From positions 1 to 6,487 of the forward strand of contig JAJYZM010000062.1 of assembly GCA_021799935.1 (NCBI GenBank): DNA of 6,487 bases, written 5' to 3'. Position 1 is the first letter of the stretch, and each line of letters begins with the position of its first letter. Below the pieces are notes generated by a model. The model saw nothing but the letters and a program-made list of their open reading frames with translations. It ran no database searches and was not told the DNA's origin. This stretch comes from a bacterium. Its GTDB lineage: Bacteria; SZUA-79; Acidulodesulfobacterales; Acidulodesulfobacteraceae. Shown here in pieces: positions 1 to 5,546 of the stretch. Both the position numbers and the translations under genes were made by a program.

Positions 1-143
1 TATTAAATTAAATTTTGTATAAAGAATTTCTATTTCCTTAGTTTTTCTTTTTGAATAAAAGATAAAAAAAAGTATGGACGCAAATATCAATAAGGAACCT
101 GTTAAATAAATCAGATTAACATAGTTCTGCAATATCGCCTGTT
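1..143. other. AT-rich non-coding stretch abutting a truncated gene
   Basis: No credible gene is seen on either strand; the longest ATG reading frame (from 74) runs only 11 codons. The frame of the downstream manC-like gene is open only back to base 120, where a TAA at 117-119 stops it. The residues encoded between 120 and about 140 do not resemble the sequence normally found upstream of the EKPD motif in this family. Family resemblance begins at about 141-150. This suggests a deletion, insertion or rearrangement junction near 135-145. No terminal inverted repeat or transposase remnant is visible. Confidence 0.5.
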
Positions 144-1052
144 TTGTCTTTCAAAGAAAAACCGGATAAAGAAACTGCCGCGAAATATATTTCGGAAAAG
201 AATTTTTACTGGAACAGCGGAATGCTGATGTGCAGACCCGAAATACTGCTTGAGGAGCTTAAGTCTCTGTGTCCCGCAATTTACGAAAATTCAGGGGAGG
301 CTTATAAAAACGCGCCTAAGAACGGCGGCATGATAAGGGTCAAAGAAGCGGATATGCTTAAGATAGAGGAAAATTCCATCGATTTTGCCCTTCTGGAAAA
401 AACAAAATGCGTAAAGGTCGTGGAATCCGATATCGACTGGTCCGACCTTGGAAATTTTGATTCAATTTATAACGAGCTGGAAAAAGACGAAAATAATAAC
501 GCCGTAAATTCAAAAGAAGATATAGTCGGCATTAATTCTAAAAACAATCTTATAATGTCCGGCGGGAAAATGGTTGCCGCTATAGATATAGAAGATTTGA
601 TAATTATCAATACCGACGACGCTATTTTAATTTCTAAGAAAGGTTCTTCGCAGAACGTTAAAAAAGTCGTAGATGAATTAAAAAATAGAAATTCCGAACT
701 GCATACACATCATCTTACCGTACATAGGCCTTGGGGATCATATACCGTTTTGCTCGAATCCGCCCTTTATAAACTTAAAAAGATTTCGGTAAAACCCGGC
801 GCTAAGCTTTCGCTTCAAAAGCACTTTCACAGGTCGGAGCACTGGATAGTAACGAGCGGAACCGCCCTTGTTACCGTCGGCGATAAAGAAACGCTTTTAA
901 GGGCAAACGAATCTACCTATATACCTATGGGTTTCGTCCACAGGCTCGAAAATCCGGGTTTGATACCGCTGGTTATTATAGAAGCGCAGGTGGGGGAATA
1001 CCTTAAAGAAGACGACATAGTCAGGTTTGAAGACGACTACGACAGGCTGTAA
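144..1052 (+). CDS. manC: 5'-truncated mannose-1-phosphate guanylyltransferase / mannose-6-phosphate isomerase (type II PMI)
   Basis: Full-length members (about 450-480 residues) make GDP-mannose precursors for surface polysaccharides: an N-terminal nucleotidyltransferase makes GDP-mannose and a C-terminal cupin isomerises fructose-6-P to mannose-6-P. Only about 302 residues remain here. The nucleotide-binding signature GGxGxRLWPLSR is absent, because the reading frame enters at the family's FxEKPD motif (residues 3-8). Still present are WNSGM (23-27), DWSDLGNF (98-105), RPWGSY (195-200), the cupin metal motif around H227, H229, E232 and H233, H266 in the YIP-GFVHRLEN block (259-270), and the family's typical C-terminal block ending FEDDYDR. 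The start given is a TTG with no ribosome site, so it is a formal start only. The guanylyltransferase should be dead. The isomerase domain looks intact but its expression is doubtful. Family assignment is very secure; its status as a gene or remnant is not. Confidence 0.88.
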   Translation: MSFKEKPDKETAAKYISEKNFYWNSGMLMCRPEILLEELKSLCPAIYENSGEAYKNAPKNGGMIRVKEADMLKIEENSIDFALLEKTKCVKVVESDIDWSDLGNFDSIYNELEKDENNNAVNSKEDIVGINSKNNLIMSGGKMVAAIDIEDLIIINTDDAILISKKGSSQNVKKVVDELKNRNSELHTHHLTVHRPWGSYTVLLESALYKLKKISVKPGAKLSLQKHFHRSEHWIVTSGTALVTVGDKETLLRANESTYIPMGFVHRLENPGLIPLVIIEAQVGEYLKEDDIVRFEDDYDRL

Positions 1053-1064
1053 GCCGCGGCGGAG

Positions 1065-1340
1065 CTATAAATTAAATTCCGATTCGTAAATTTCCAAAGT
1101 ATCCTTCACGCCGTTCAATTTATCGTCCAATTTATACGTTTCGTTGTTATATTCGCAGTATCCTTGAACCAGCAAAGATTCCGCAATTTTTTTATTTTTA
1201 GTTAAAAATATGTGGACTGACAGCGGGTCGCCTATATTGTCGAGAGATATAACCGATGTATTGCCTTTTTCCGCGTTTTTGCTAAAAAATTGGCGCAGTA
1301 ATTCCCCTGTTTGTTTATTTCTAATTCCGTAATAAGTCAT
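1065..1340 (-). CDS. small hypothetical protein (91 aa)
   Basis: I do not recognise a family. The product is soluble-looking, with no signal peptide or membrane segment, and is rich in Asn, Lys and Glu. It opens with a tyrosine-rich MTYYGIRNKQTGE segment that looks like the first beta-hairpin of a small domain. The ATG at 1340-1338 has no clear Shine-Dalgarno sequence, but an extended -10 promoter sits about 40 bases upstream on the minus strand. The gene converges on the manC remnant, with 12 bases between the stop codons, and diverges from the pilus operon across a 406-base control region. It could be an ordinary housekeeping or accessory gene. A link to the pilus is suggested only by the shared intergenic region. 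That it is a real gene is moderately supported by its length, its codon use and its promoter. Confidence 0.55.
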   Translation of the reverse strand: MTYYGIRNKQTGELLRQFFSKNAEKGNTSVISLDNIGDPLSVHIFLTKNKKIAESLLVQGYCEYNNETYKLDDKLNGVKDTLEIYESEFNL

Positions 1341-1380
1341 GAATAGATTTTTAATTATTTTTTTTCATATATATCAATAA

Positions 1381-1389
1381 ATTATAGCA
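1381..1389 (-). promoter_or_regulatory. probable extended -10 promoter for the 91-aa minus-strand gene
   Basis: Read on the minus strand, this is TGCTATAAT: a perfect TATAAT (bases 1386-1381) preceded by the TGn extension. The expected start site is near 1374, giving a leader of about 34 nt before the ATG at 1340. The -35 region is poor, which extended -10 promoters tolerate. The first TGTCAT repeat (1407-1415) lies where the -35 element would be. Confidence 0.45.
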
Positions 1390-1406
1390 TATTTTAAAAC
1401 TGATAT

Positions 1407-1474
1407 ATTGTCATAAAATATCTGCCATTTTGTCATAGTTTTAAAATTAATTTTTTATTTAAAAATATGACAAT
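1407..1474. promoter_or_regulatory. three TGTCAT-type repeats, candidate enhancer-binding sites
   Basis: ATTGTCATA (1407-1415) and its exact reverse complement TATGACAAT (1466-1474) form a 9-base inverted repeat. A third copy, TTGTCATA (1430-1437), lies between them in the same orientation as the first. The first two copies are 22 bases apart, about two helical turns. The group sits roughly 77 to 144 bases upstream of the predicted sigma-54 start site, the usual place for bacterial enhancer-binding protein sites. TGTC-containing sites are, as I recall, a feature of PilR binding at pilin promoters; that this locus uses a PilR-like activator is inference. Confidence 0.5.
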
Positions 1475-1524
1475 CTTCAAATAAATCCTATATTGATTGC
1501 GGTATATAATAAAATTTTATCTAA

Positions 1525-1540
1525 TGGCACATATTTTGCT
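1525..1540 (+). promoter_or_regulatory. sigma-54 (RpoN) -24/-12 promoter of the pilus operon
   Basis: The sequence reads TGGCAC, five bases (ATATT), then TTGCT. This matches the TGGCACn-N4-TTGCW consensus, with the invariant GG and GC doublets at the correct spacing of ten intervening bases. Transcription should start near 1551. It points towards the pilus genes, 206 bases before the first ATG. Sigma-54 control of type IV pilin genes by PilS/PilR systems is established in other bacteria. This is the clearest regulatory site in the window. Confidence 0.8.
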
Positions 1541-1550
1541 CAATCAAATT

Positions 1551-1746
1551 ACAACATAAAAATACCTGATAATTTAAATTATAAATAAGTTATTAGGGTA
1601 ATTAGATAAAAATACGGAGATGTAGATTTTTTGCCGCCCATTTTTTTAATTGTCCCAATTAAAATGGATGCGAAGAATTACGTAATCTACCCGAAAAATT
1701 TACAAGCAATAAGAATGCACGTAAATTTTCGGCGGGAGGGGACTCT
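1551..1746 (+). promoter_or_regulatory. long structured 5' leader of the pilus operon
   Basis: Between the predicted start site and the ATG at 1747 there are about 195 untranslated bases with three potential hairpins. H1 pairs 1565-1572 with 1590-1597 (8 bp, one G-U). H2 is a long imperfect hairpin spanning 1622-1690, with GTAGA/TCTAC at its base, a U-rich helix of 1627-1634 with 1670-1677, and CCATTTT/AAAATGG plus AATTG/CAATT at the top around a TCC loop. H3 pairs 1691-1703 with 1721-1732 (12 bp, one bulged A). H3 ends two bases before the GGAGG ribosome site (1735-1739). CCGCC at 1634-1638 could instead pair with GGCGG at 1731-1735, touching the ribosome site. It does not match the c-di-GMP-I (GEMM) consensus as I know it. 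Function as a riboswitch or RNA thermometer is speculative. Confidence 0.4.
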
Positions 1747-2154
1747 ATGCAGAATCTAAAAAGAATTTTATTTATTTTTGCGATTTTTTTGTGCATTTTT
1801 ACGATAATTTTATCGGATAATGCGGATGCGGCAGGCTATTTAAGAACTTATAAAAAAATTGCGACGACTGTAGGAAAGGCGATAAAAGGCGCTGATGTTG
1901 TCGGCAACGAGTCGCTTCTTCCGACGCTGAATATCCATGCGGACGATATGCCCCTGTGGCAGTGCCTCGAAAAATTAAGCCGCCTTACCCGTTATTATAT
2001 TCGTACAAGAAATGTCCGGCTCGCTAAAAAAGTCTCGATTAATGAAACCGGCAATTTAGCCGCAATACTAGATGCACTTTTTCCCGATTATAAAGTTTAC
2101 GTATATCCCGAAAAAAAAGAAATAAAGGTTGTCAACAATGAATATAATAAATAA
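1747..2154 (+). CDS. exported protein with a secretin N0/STN-like domain (135 aa)
   Basis: Residues 1-28 form a classic Sec signal peptide: a Lys/Arg n-region, a long Ile/Phe/Leu core, and an Ala-Asp-Ala cleavage site before AGYL. No lipobox is convincing. Residues about 58-130 have the beta-alpha-beta-beta-alpha-beta rhythm of the STN/N0 domain found at the start of secretins and TonB-dependent receptors: LNIHADDMPLWQCLEKLSRL, then KKVSINETGNLAAILDALF, then a final KEIKVV strand. It could also be compared with the small secretin-partner domain of TcpQ-type proteins. The ATG has a strong GGAGG seven bases upstream and is the first gene after the sigma-54 promoter. The C-terminus overlaps the next gene by 17 bases, implying translational coupling. 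A periplasmic role helping the secretin or the pilins is inferred. Confidence 0.65.
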   Translation: MQNLKRILFIFAIFLCIFTIILSDNADAAGYLRTYKKIATTVGKAIKGADVVGNESLLPTLNIHADDMPLWQCLEKLSRLTRYYIRTRNVRLAKKVSINETGNLAAILDALFPDYKVYVYPEKKEIKVVNNEYNK

Positions 2155-2719
2155 CAAAGGCTTTACGCTTTTTGAAATAATTATAGCTTTAGCGCTGACC
2201 GCGGTCATAACTGCCGGAGGAATTTATCTTTTAAATTATTACATACAGATTGCAAAGGCGCGGAAGACGGTCGATGAGCTTGTTTATCTAGGTAAGGCGG
2301 AAAATTTATATTATCAGAAAAATACCGGTATTATACAGGAAACCGCATATAATCCCGTAACCGAAGAAAACGGCGTAAATTGTTCTAACGATGTTTATCA
2401 TATATATACGGACAATTTTTCTAGCCTTCAGAGCGACGGCGATTTAACGGAAATAAATTCAAACAATAATCCGTTCGGCAAGCCCTTTACATTTACTCCG
2501 AGTTACGGACAGGTTGCGATGAATAATAACCAGTACTGCGTGAGGTCCGCCGGCATTTTAATAACGACTGAGGTGCCGGAGGCTTATAAAGGCGCGGCGA
2601 GTCTTGTTCCCGGAGCCTCGGTTGTAAACGTTTCCGGCGGCTGGGCTACCGTAGGATTTTTTCAGGCGCGGAAAACAGGCAACGTCGAAATGAAATATAC
2701 TTTAAAGTATAACTGGTAA
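2138..2719 (+). CDS. type IV prepilin / major pseudopilin-like protein (193 aa)
   Basis: The product begins with a short leader MNIINNKG followed by FTLFE and a hydrophobic stretch to about residue 36. This is the standard prepilin signal: Gly at -1, Phe at +1 (N-methylation site) and Glu at +5. The mature protein would be 185 residues. After the alpha1 helix (to about 60) comes a globular head with an NPFGKPFTF segment (111-119), typical of pilin and pseudopilin beta-regions, and two cysteines (C82, C134) that may form a disulfide. The ATG at 2138 is preferred over a TTG at 2129 because AAAGG (2124-2128) lies nine bases upstream and the leader is then normal. It overlaps the preceding gene by 17 bases. 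It most likely forms the fibre, although the copy number of pilins cannot be read from sequence. Confidence 0.88.
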   Translation: MNIINNKGFTLFEIIIALALTAVITAGGIYLLNYYIQIAKARKTVDELVYLGKAENLYYQKNTGIIQETAYNPVTEENGVNCSNDVYHIYTDNFSSLQSDGDLTEINSNNNPFGKPFTFTPSYGQVAMNNNQYCVRSAGILITTEVPEAYKGAASLVPGASVVNVSGGWATVGFFQARKTGNVEMKYTLKYNW

Positions 2720-2730
2720 CGGATGAAGCT

Positions 2731-3834
2731 ATGATTCTTTTAAAAAATAATAACGGGTTTTCCGGGCTTTTCGGCATAATAATCATGCTAATAGTCGTCG
2801 GCATATTGTCTGCCGCCATAATTCCCACGTTTACCGCAAGGATTCAATACAAACAGGCAAAATACGCGGCAGGGGTAATTCAAACCATAGAAAACGCCGA
2901 GAACGCATATATGGCTAAAAACGGGTCTAACTTTGCAAGTCTTCAAACTTTGTCTCAGGACAACTATATATCAAGCGCTTTTCTTAGCTCAGTAAATTGG
3001 GACTATGCTAACGATGTATCGGTAAATATCGCAAATCAAAAGGTTTCTATATGTATCGGCAGCGGTACCGACTGTCCGAATAGCCCGGACGTCGGTGATA
3101 ACGGTTATTTCATAGGCGTATATAATATTCCGCATAATTATCAAACATATATCGAGCATGAACTCCCCGGCAGCGGTTTAATCGGCGCCGACGGCGTAAG
3201 TTTTATAGCTCCTGCACCGATGGCTCCGCCCGTTCCTATAAATTTAACTCCTTCCGGCCAGCCTGTAATTTACGGTCCGGGCAACCAAGCATATGCCGTG
3301 CCTCCGGGAGTAACGGAAATAGAGTGGACGCTGGCAGGCGGCGGCGGAGGAGGAGGCGCTCCCGCATTGCTGAGTCTGTTAGGTCTGCCGATTGCCGGAG
3401 GCAACGGCGGCGGCGGCGGCGGTTCTTCAGCCGTATTTTTAAGCGGTAATATTGCCCCGCTGGCTATCGCTGCAGGCGGCGGCGGCGGAGGAGGCGCAAG
3501 CACCTCAGGATTAGTGGGCGGACCTGGCAGTGCAGGCGGAGGAGGCGCTATTCAGGTTGGCTACATGCCGGTTTTACCGGGAGAAACGCTAACCGCAGAC
3601 ATAGGATATGCGGGGAATGAAAACGGTACGGGTGGCGGCGGTTATTATTCCGGAAGCGCAGGCAGTACCGGGGAATTGCTTTCGGGCGGGAACGGAGGCA
3701 ACGGCGGCGGGTGGAACGCCGCATATTTGTACGGCGGAGCTGGCGGCACAAGCGGCAGTAACGGGGGCAATGCCGTTTCCGAGTACGGGTATAACGACGG
3801 CAACGGATATCTTATAATTCAGCCGATACAATAA
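2731..3834 (+). CDS. prepilin-like protein with C-terminal polyglycine (tail-fibre-tip-like) domain, candidate tip adhesin (367 aa)
   Basis: The leader MILLKNNNG is followed by FSGLFG and a hydrophobic helix to about residue 32, then an amphipathic helix and a pilin-like head (about 40-145) with C108 and C115. The +5 residue is Phe, not Glu, as in initiating or tip pseudopilins such as GspK. A proline-rich hinge (159-173) joins this to residues about 178-367. That part has VPPGVTEIEWTLAGGGGGGG, further glycine runs at 223-231, 249-255, 269-272 and 301-304, many GGNGG motifs, and a closing GNGYLIIQP strand. The layout resembles the glycine-rich domain of phage tail-fibre adhesins (T4-like gp38 family), where glycine strands pack as a polyglycine-II sandwich with variable receptor-binding loops. 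It lies 11 bases after the pilin gene, with GGA at 2721-2723 as a weak ribosome site. Function as a pilus-tip adhesin, analogous to PilV of IncI plasmids, is inferred. Confidence 0.8.
   Translation: MILLKNNNGFSGLFGIIIMLIVVGILSAAIIPTFTARIQYKQAKYAAGVIQTIENAENAYMAKNGSNFASLQTLSQDNYISSAFLSSVNWDYANDVSVNIANQKVSICIGSGTDCPNSPDVGDNGYFIGVYNIPHNYQTYIEHELPGSGLIGADGVSFIAPAPMAPPVPINLTPSGQPVIYGPGNQAYAVPPGVTEIEWTLAGGGGGGGAPALLSLLGLPIAGGNGGGGGGSSAVFLSGNIAPLAIAAGGGGGGGASTSGLVGGPGSAGGGGAIQVGYMPVLPGETLTADIGYAGNENGTGGGGYYSGSAGSTGELLSGGNGGNGGGWNAAYLYGGAGGTSGSNGGNAVSEYGYNDGNGYLIIQPIQ
3334..3549 (+). repeat. three near-identical glycine-codon tracts inside the adhesin gene
   Basis: The pattern GCA-GGC-GGC...GGA-GGA-GGC-GC(T/A) occurs at 3334-3359 and 3472-3498, with a shorter copy at 3532-3549. 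Another run of GGC codons lies at 3406-3423. All are in frame and encode the polyglycine strands. They are imperfect direct repeats made of GGC and GGA triplets, so they could promote in-frame slippage or recombination that swaps or deletes the intervening loops. Confidence 0.6.
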
Positions 3835-3872
3835 AAATATAATAATTAAAATTAAATTAATTTTTTCTTTTT
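3835..3872 (+). other. AT-only gap with a weak hairpin and T-rich run
   Basis: These 38 bases, almost entirely A and T, separate the adhesin and PilMN-like genes. AAAATT (3848-3853) can pair with AATTTT (3859-3864), followed by TTCTTTTT. As an intrinsic terminator it would be weak because it has no G-C pairs. It could dampen transcription between the pilin genes and the machine genes. No Shine-Dalgarno sequence is visible before the next ATG. Confidence 0.25.
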
Positions 3873-4961
3873 ATGAATATGCAATTTTTCGACGGATACG
3901 CTAATAAATTTTACGAACTTTCGGGAGAAACTCTTAAGGAGGCAGAAGCCCCGGTTCGGGGCGAGCCGCTTGCCGTACTCCTCGAAACGACAAAAATCAA
4001 GACTTTCCGCTTTGCTAAAAAATCGGTTTTTCAAAAATTTATCAAACAGTATGCAAAAACCAGAGCCGTCTCGGTGTTCGAGAGCGGCGAATACTATGTT
4101 GTATTTTCCGAAGGGTTTAAGGTAATTCAAGCAATCTACGAGCAATTTTCCGTTAATCCCTTCCCTTATCAGGTTTTCTTTTTGAATTACCTGCGAAAAA
4201 AGAAAACCGACGGCACAAGCATTTTTATCGAAATTGCCGAAAGAAGCGTAAGAATTACGACCGTCACGGAGTATATGAACGTGTCTTCCGAAATTGCCAA
4301 CATCCAGTCCGTCAGCGGACTTATACAATCTAAGGTTTCGGGACTTCAAAAACAGGGATTTAAAAAAATTAATTTCTTCGGCTTAAGCAAAGAAGTGCAG
4401 GTTTTAGTACCCGAATCTGAAACCTTATCGTATTCAGAACTGTTTGACCACGGTTCTGCGGACATAGACGAATTTATTTACGAAGAGCCTAAAGAAAAAA
4501 TTAAAGAAGAACAAATCCGTGATTTTAAATTTAATATTGCACTTGTATCTACGGCGTTTTTGTTGTTTATTTTTTCGTTTATAGTTTTTAAAACCCTTAA
4601 AGCGAGGATAATCTCATATAACCGGAACAGGCTGGCGCTTAATGCGCTCAATACGACGCTCGACAAAAAACTAAAATTAGAAACCGGAAAAAGATTCGTA
4701 TATATATTAAGAAAACAGCCCAGGTATGCTTACAGGCTTAAAAATTTACTCGGGCTTTTTCCAAACGGGGCACACGTGAAACAGCTGACGGTTAGCCGCG
4801 GAGGAATAAGCCTTTTAGGCTCTTATAAAGGCGGCTACAGAAATTTTGTCTTAATATTCGACACGCTGGAAACCCGGCTTAAAGGGTCCGGCTACAGAAT
4901 AAAGGTTTTATCGACCGGCAAAGCTAAATTGTATTTTTACATCAGCGGAGGCGGCTACTAA
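3873..4961 (+). CDS. GspL-like / PilM-PilN fusion assembly-platform protein (362 aa)
   Basis: The architecture is a cytoplasmic domain of about 215 residues, one membrane helix (about 221-239, with IALVSTAFLLFIFSFIVF), then a periplasmic domain of about 120 residues. The cytoplasmic part is weakly reminiscent of the actin-like PilM/GspL fold, for example the strand pair around TSIFIEIAERSVRITTVTEY (115-134) and INFFGLSKEV (166-175). I see no intact nucleotide-binding motif. The periplasmic part begins with a likely coiled region (245-275), followed by a PilN/GspL-like ferredoxin-like fold with NLLGLFPNGAHVKQLTV and GGISLLGSYKG. In type IVa pili these are two genes (pilM, pilN); GspL and BfpC are single-chain equivalents. 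The ATG at 3873 lacks a clear ribosome site. A second in-frame ATG lies two codons on. It stands immediately before PilO- and PilP-like genes, which supports the call. Confidence 0.65.
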   Translation: MNMQFFDGYANKFYELSGETLKEAEAPVRGEPLAVLLETTKIKTFRFAKKSVFQKFIKQYAKTRAVSVFESGEYYVVFSEGFKVIQAIYEQFSVNPFPYQVFFLNYLRKKKTDGTSIFIEIAERSVRITTVTEYMNVSSEIANIQSVSGLIQSKVSGLQKQGFKKINFFGLSKEVQVLVPESETLSYSELFDHGSADIDEFIYEEPKEKIKEEQIRDFKFNIALVSTAFLLFIFSFIVFKTLKARIISYNRNRLALNALNTTLDKKLKLETGKRFVYILRKQPRYAYRLKNLLGLFPNGAHVKQLTVSRGGISLLGSYKGGYRNFVLIFDTLETRLKGSGYRIKVLSTGKAKLYFYISGGGY

Positions 4962-4962
4962 A

Positions 4963-5544
4963 ATGAAAAAAACAACGGCAAGACTCGCCGCCGTGCTTTT
5001 GATTATTTTATCGGCGGTATTTTTAATTAAATCGGAACTTATCTGCAAGCAGTATAGAACGGCAAAACATTTAAAAGCCGTTGCGATGCAAAGGAATTTA
5101 ATTCTTAAGCGCAGGATTAAAGCGGTTGAGAAAATAAGCATCCCTAAAACGGTTTTCGGGTATCATAATATAAAAACCTTTCTTCTCACTTTTTTGAGCT
5201 TTTCCGATTACGTTAAATATAAGGGGTTCAATGACAGCGTTTTTATTTATAAAGCCGTCTCCTCTTTAAAGCAGCCTGCGGAGGCTCATACTCCGCATGC
5301 GTTTGTAAAAGTAAAAACCGCCAATATAAACGGGATTCCGGTTTTATCGTCATATATAAGTAATTCAAGGTCTTTTTACGGATTAAAAAAAATATCTTTA
5401 AAATTCGATATTGAAAACTTTCATTCGGCTAACGAAGTTTTAAAAATTATTAGCGACATTCAGAATTTATTCCCGTCAAGAATTAACCTTATTAAGATGA
5501 CCGACAGGGAAGCAGTCATAAATTTTAATATTTACGGAGGATAA
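4963..5544 (+). CDS. PilO/GspM-like inner-membrane assembly protein (193 aa)
   Basis: The protein has one N-terminal membrane helix (about 8-25) after a basic MKKTTAR start. A positively charged, probably coiled segment (30-57) follows, then a periplasmic region ending in a ferredoxin-like unit: LKKISLKFDIENFHSANEVL (141-160), helix to about 170, then INLIKMTDREAVINFNIYG (174-192). This is the size and layout of PilO and GspM, which pair with PilN and GspL through coiled coils and connect the cytoplasmic motor to the secretin. Only one base separates it from the preceding stop codon, and GGAGG (4947-4951) inside the upstream gene is its probable ribosome site, so translation is likely coupled. 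Sequence identity within this family is low, so the call rests on topology and gene order. Confidence 0.6.
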   Translation: MKKTTARLAAVLLIILSAVFLIKSELICKQYRTAKHLKAVAMQRNLILKRRIKAVEKISIPKTVFGYHNIKTFLLTFLSFSDYVKYKGFNDSVFIYKAVSSLKQPAEAHTPHAFVKVKTANINGIPVLSSYISNSRSFYGLKKISLKFDIENFHSANEVLKIISDIQNLFPSRINLIKMTDREAVINFNIYGG

Positions 5545-5546
5545 CC

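Noticed and set aside
1505..1510. TATAAT as a sigma-70 -10 box for the pilus operon
   Set aside because: No -35 element lies 16-18 bases upstream and the region is simply AT-rich. The adjacent sigma-54 element is far stronger.
1622..1690. c-di-GMP-I (GEMM) riboswitch, prompted by the GGATGCGAAG string
   Set aside because: The first conserved half of that motif (GGCAAACC-type) is missing and the helices do not match its layout.
2129..2137. TTG start for the pilin, three codons earlier
   Set aside because: The ATG at 2138 has better ribosome-site spacing (AAAGG, nine bases) and gives a normal eight-residue prepilin leader.
3270..3831. Several open frames antisense to, or out of frame with, the glycine-rich gene, including a proline-rich one
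   Set aside because: They are mirror images of GGC/GGA glycine codons. They have no ribosome sites, and the plus-strand pilin frame explains the region fully.
2731..3834. Shufflon-type inversion sites like those of PilV genes
   Set aside because: No inverted recombination repeats or alternative 3' cassettes are seen. The repeats present are direct glycine-codon tracts.
3852..4349. 165-codon minus-strand open frame
   Set aside because: It lies wholly antisense to the GspL-like gene, has no promoter or ribosome site, and its composition looks like a shadow of the plus-strand coding sequence.
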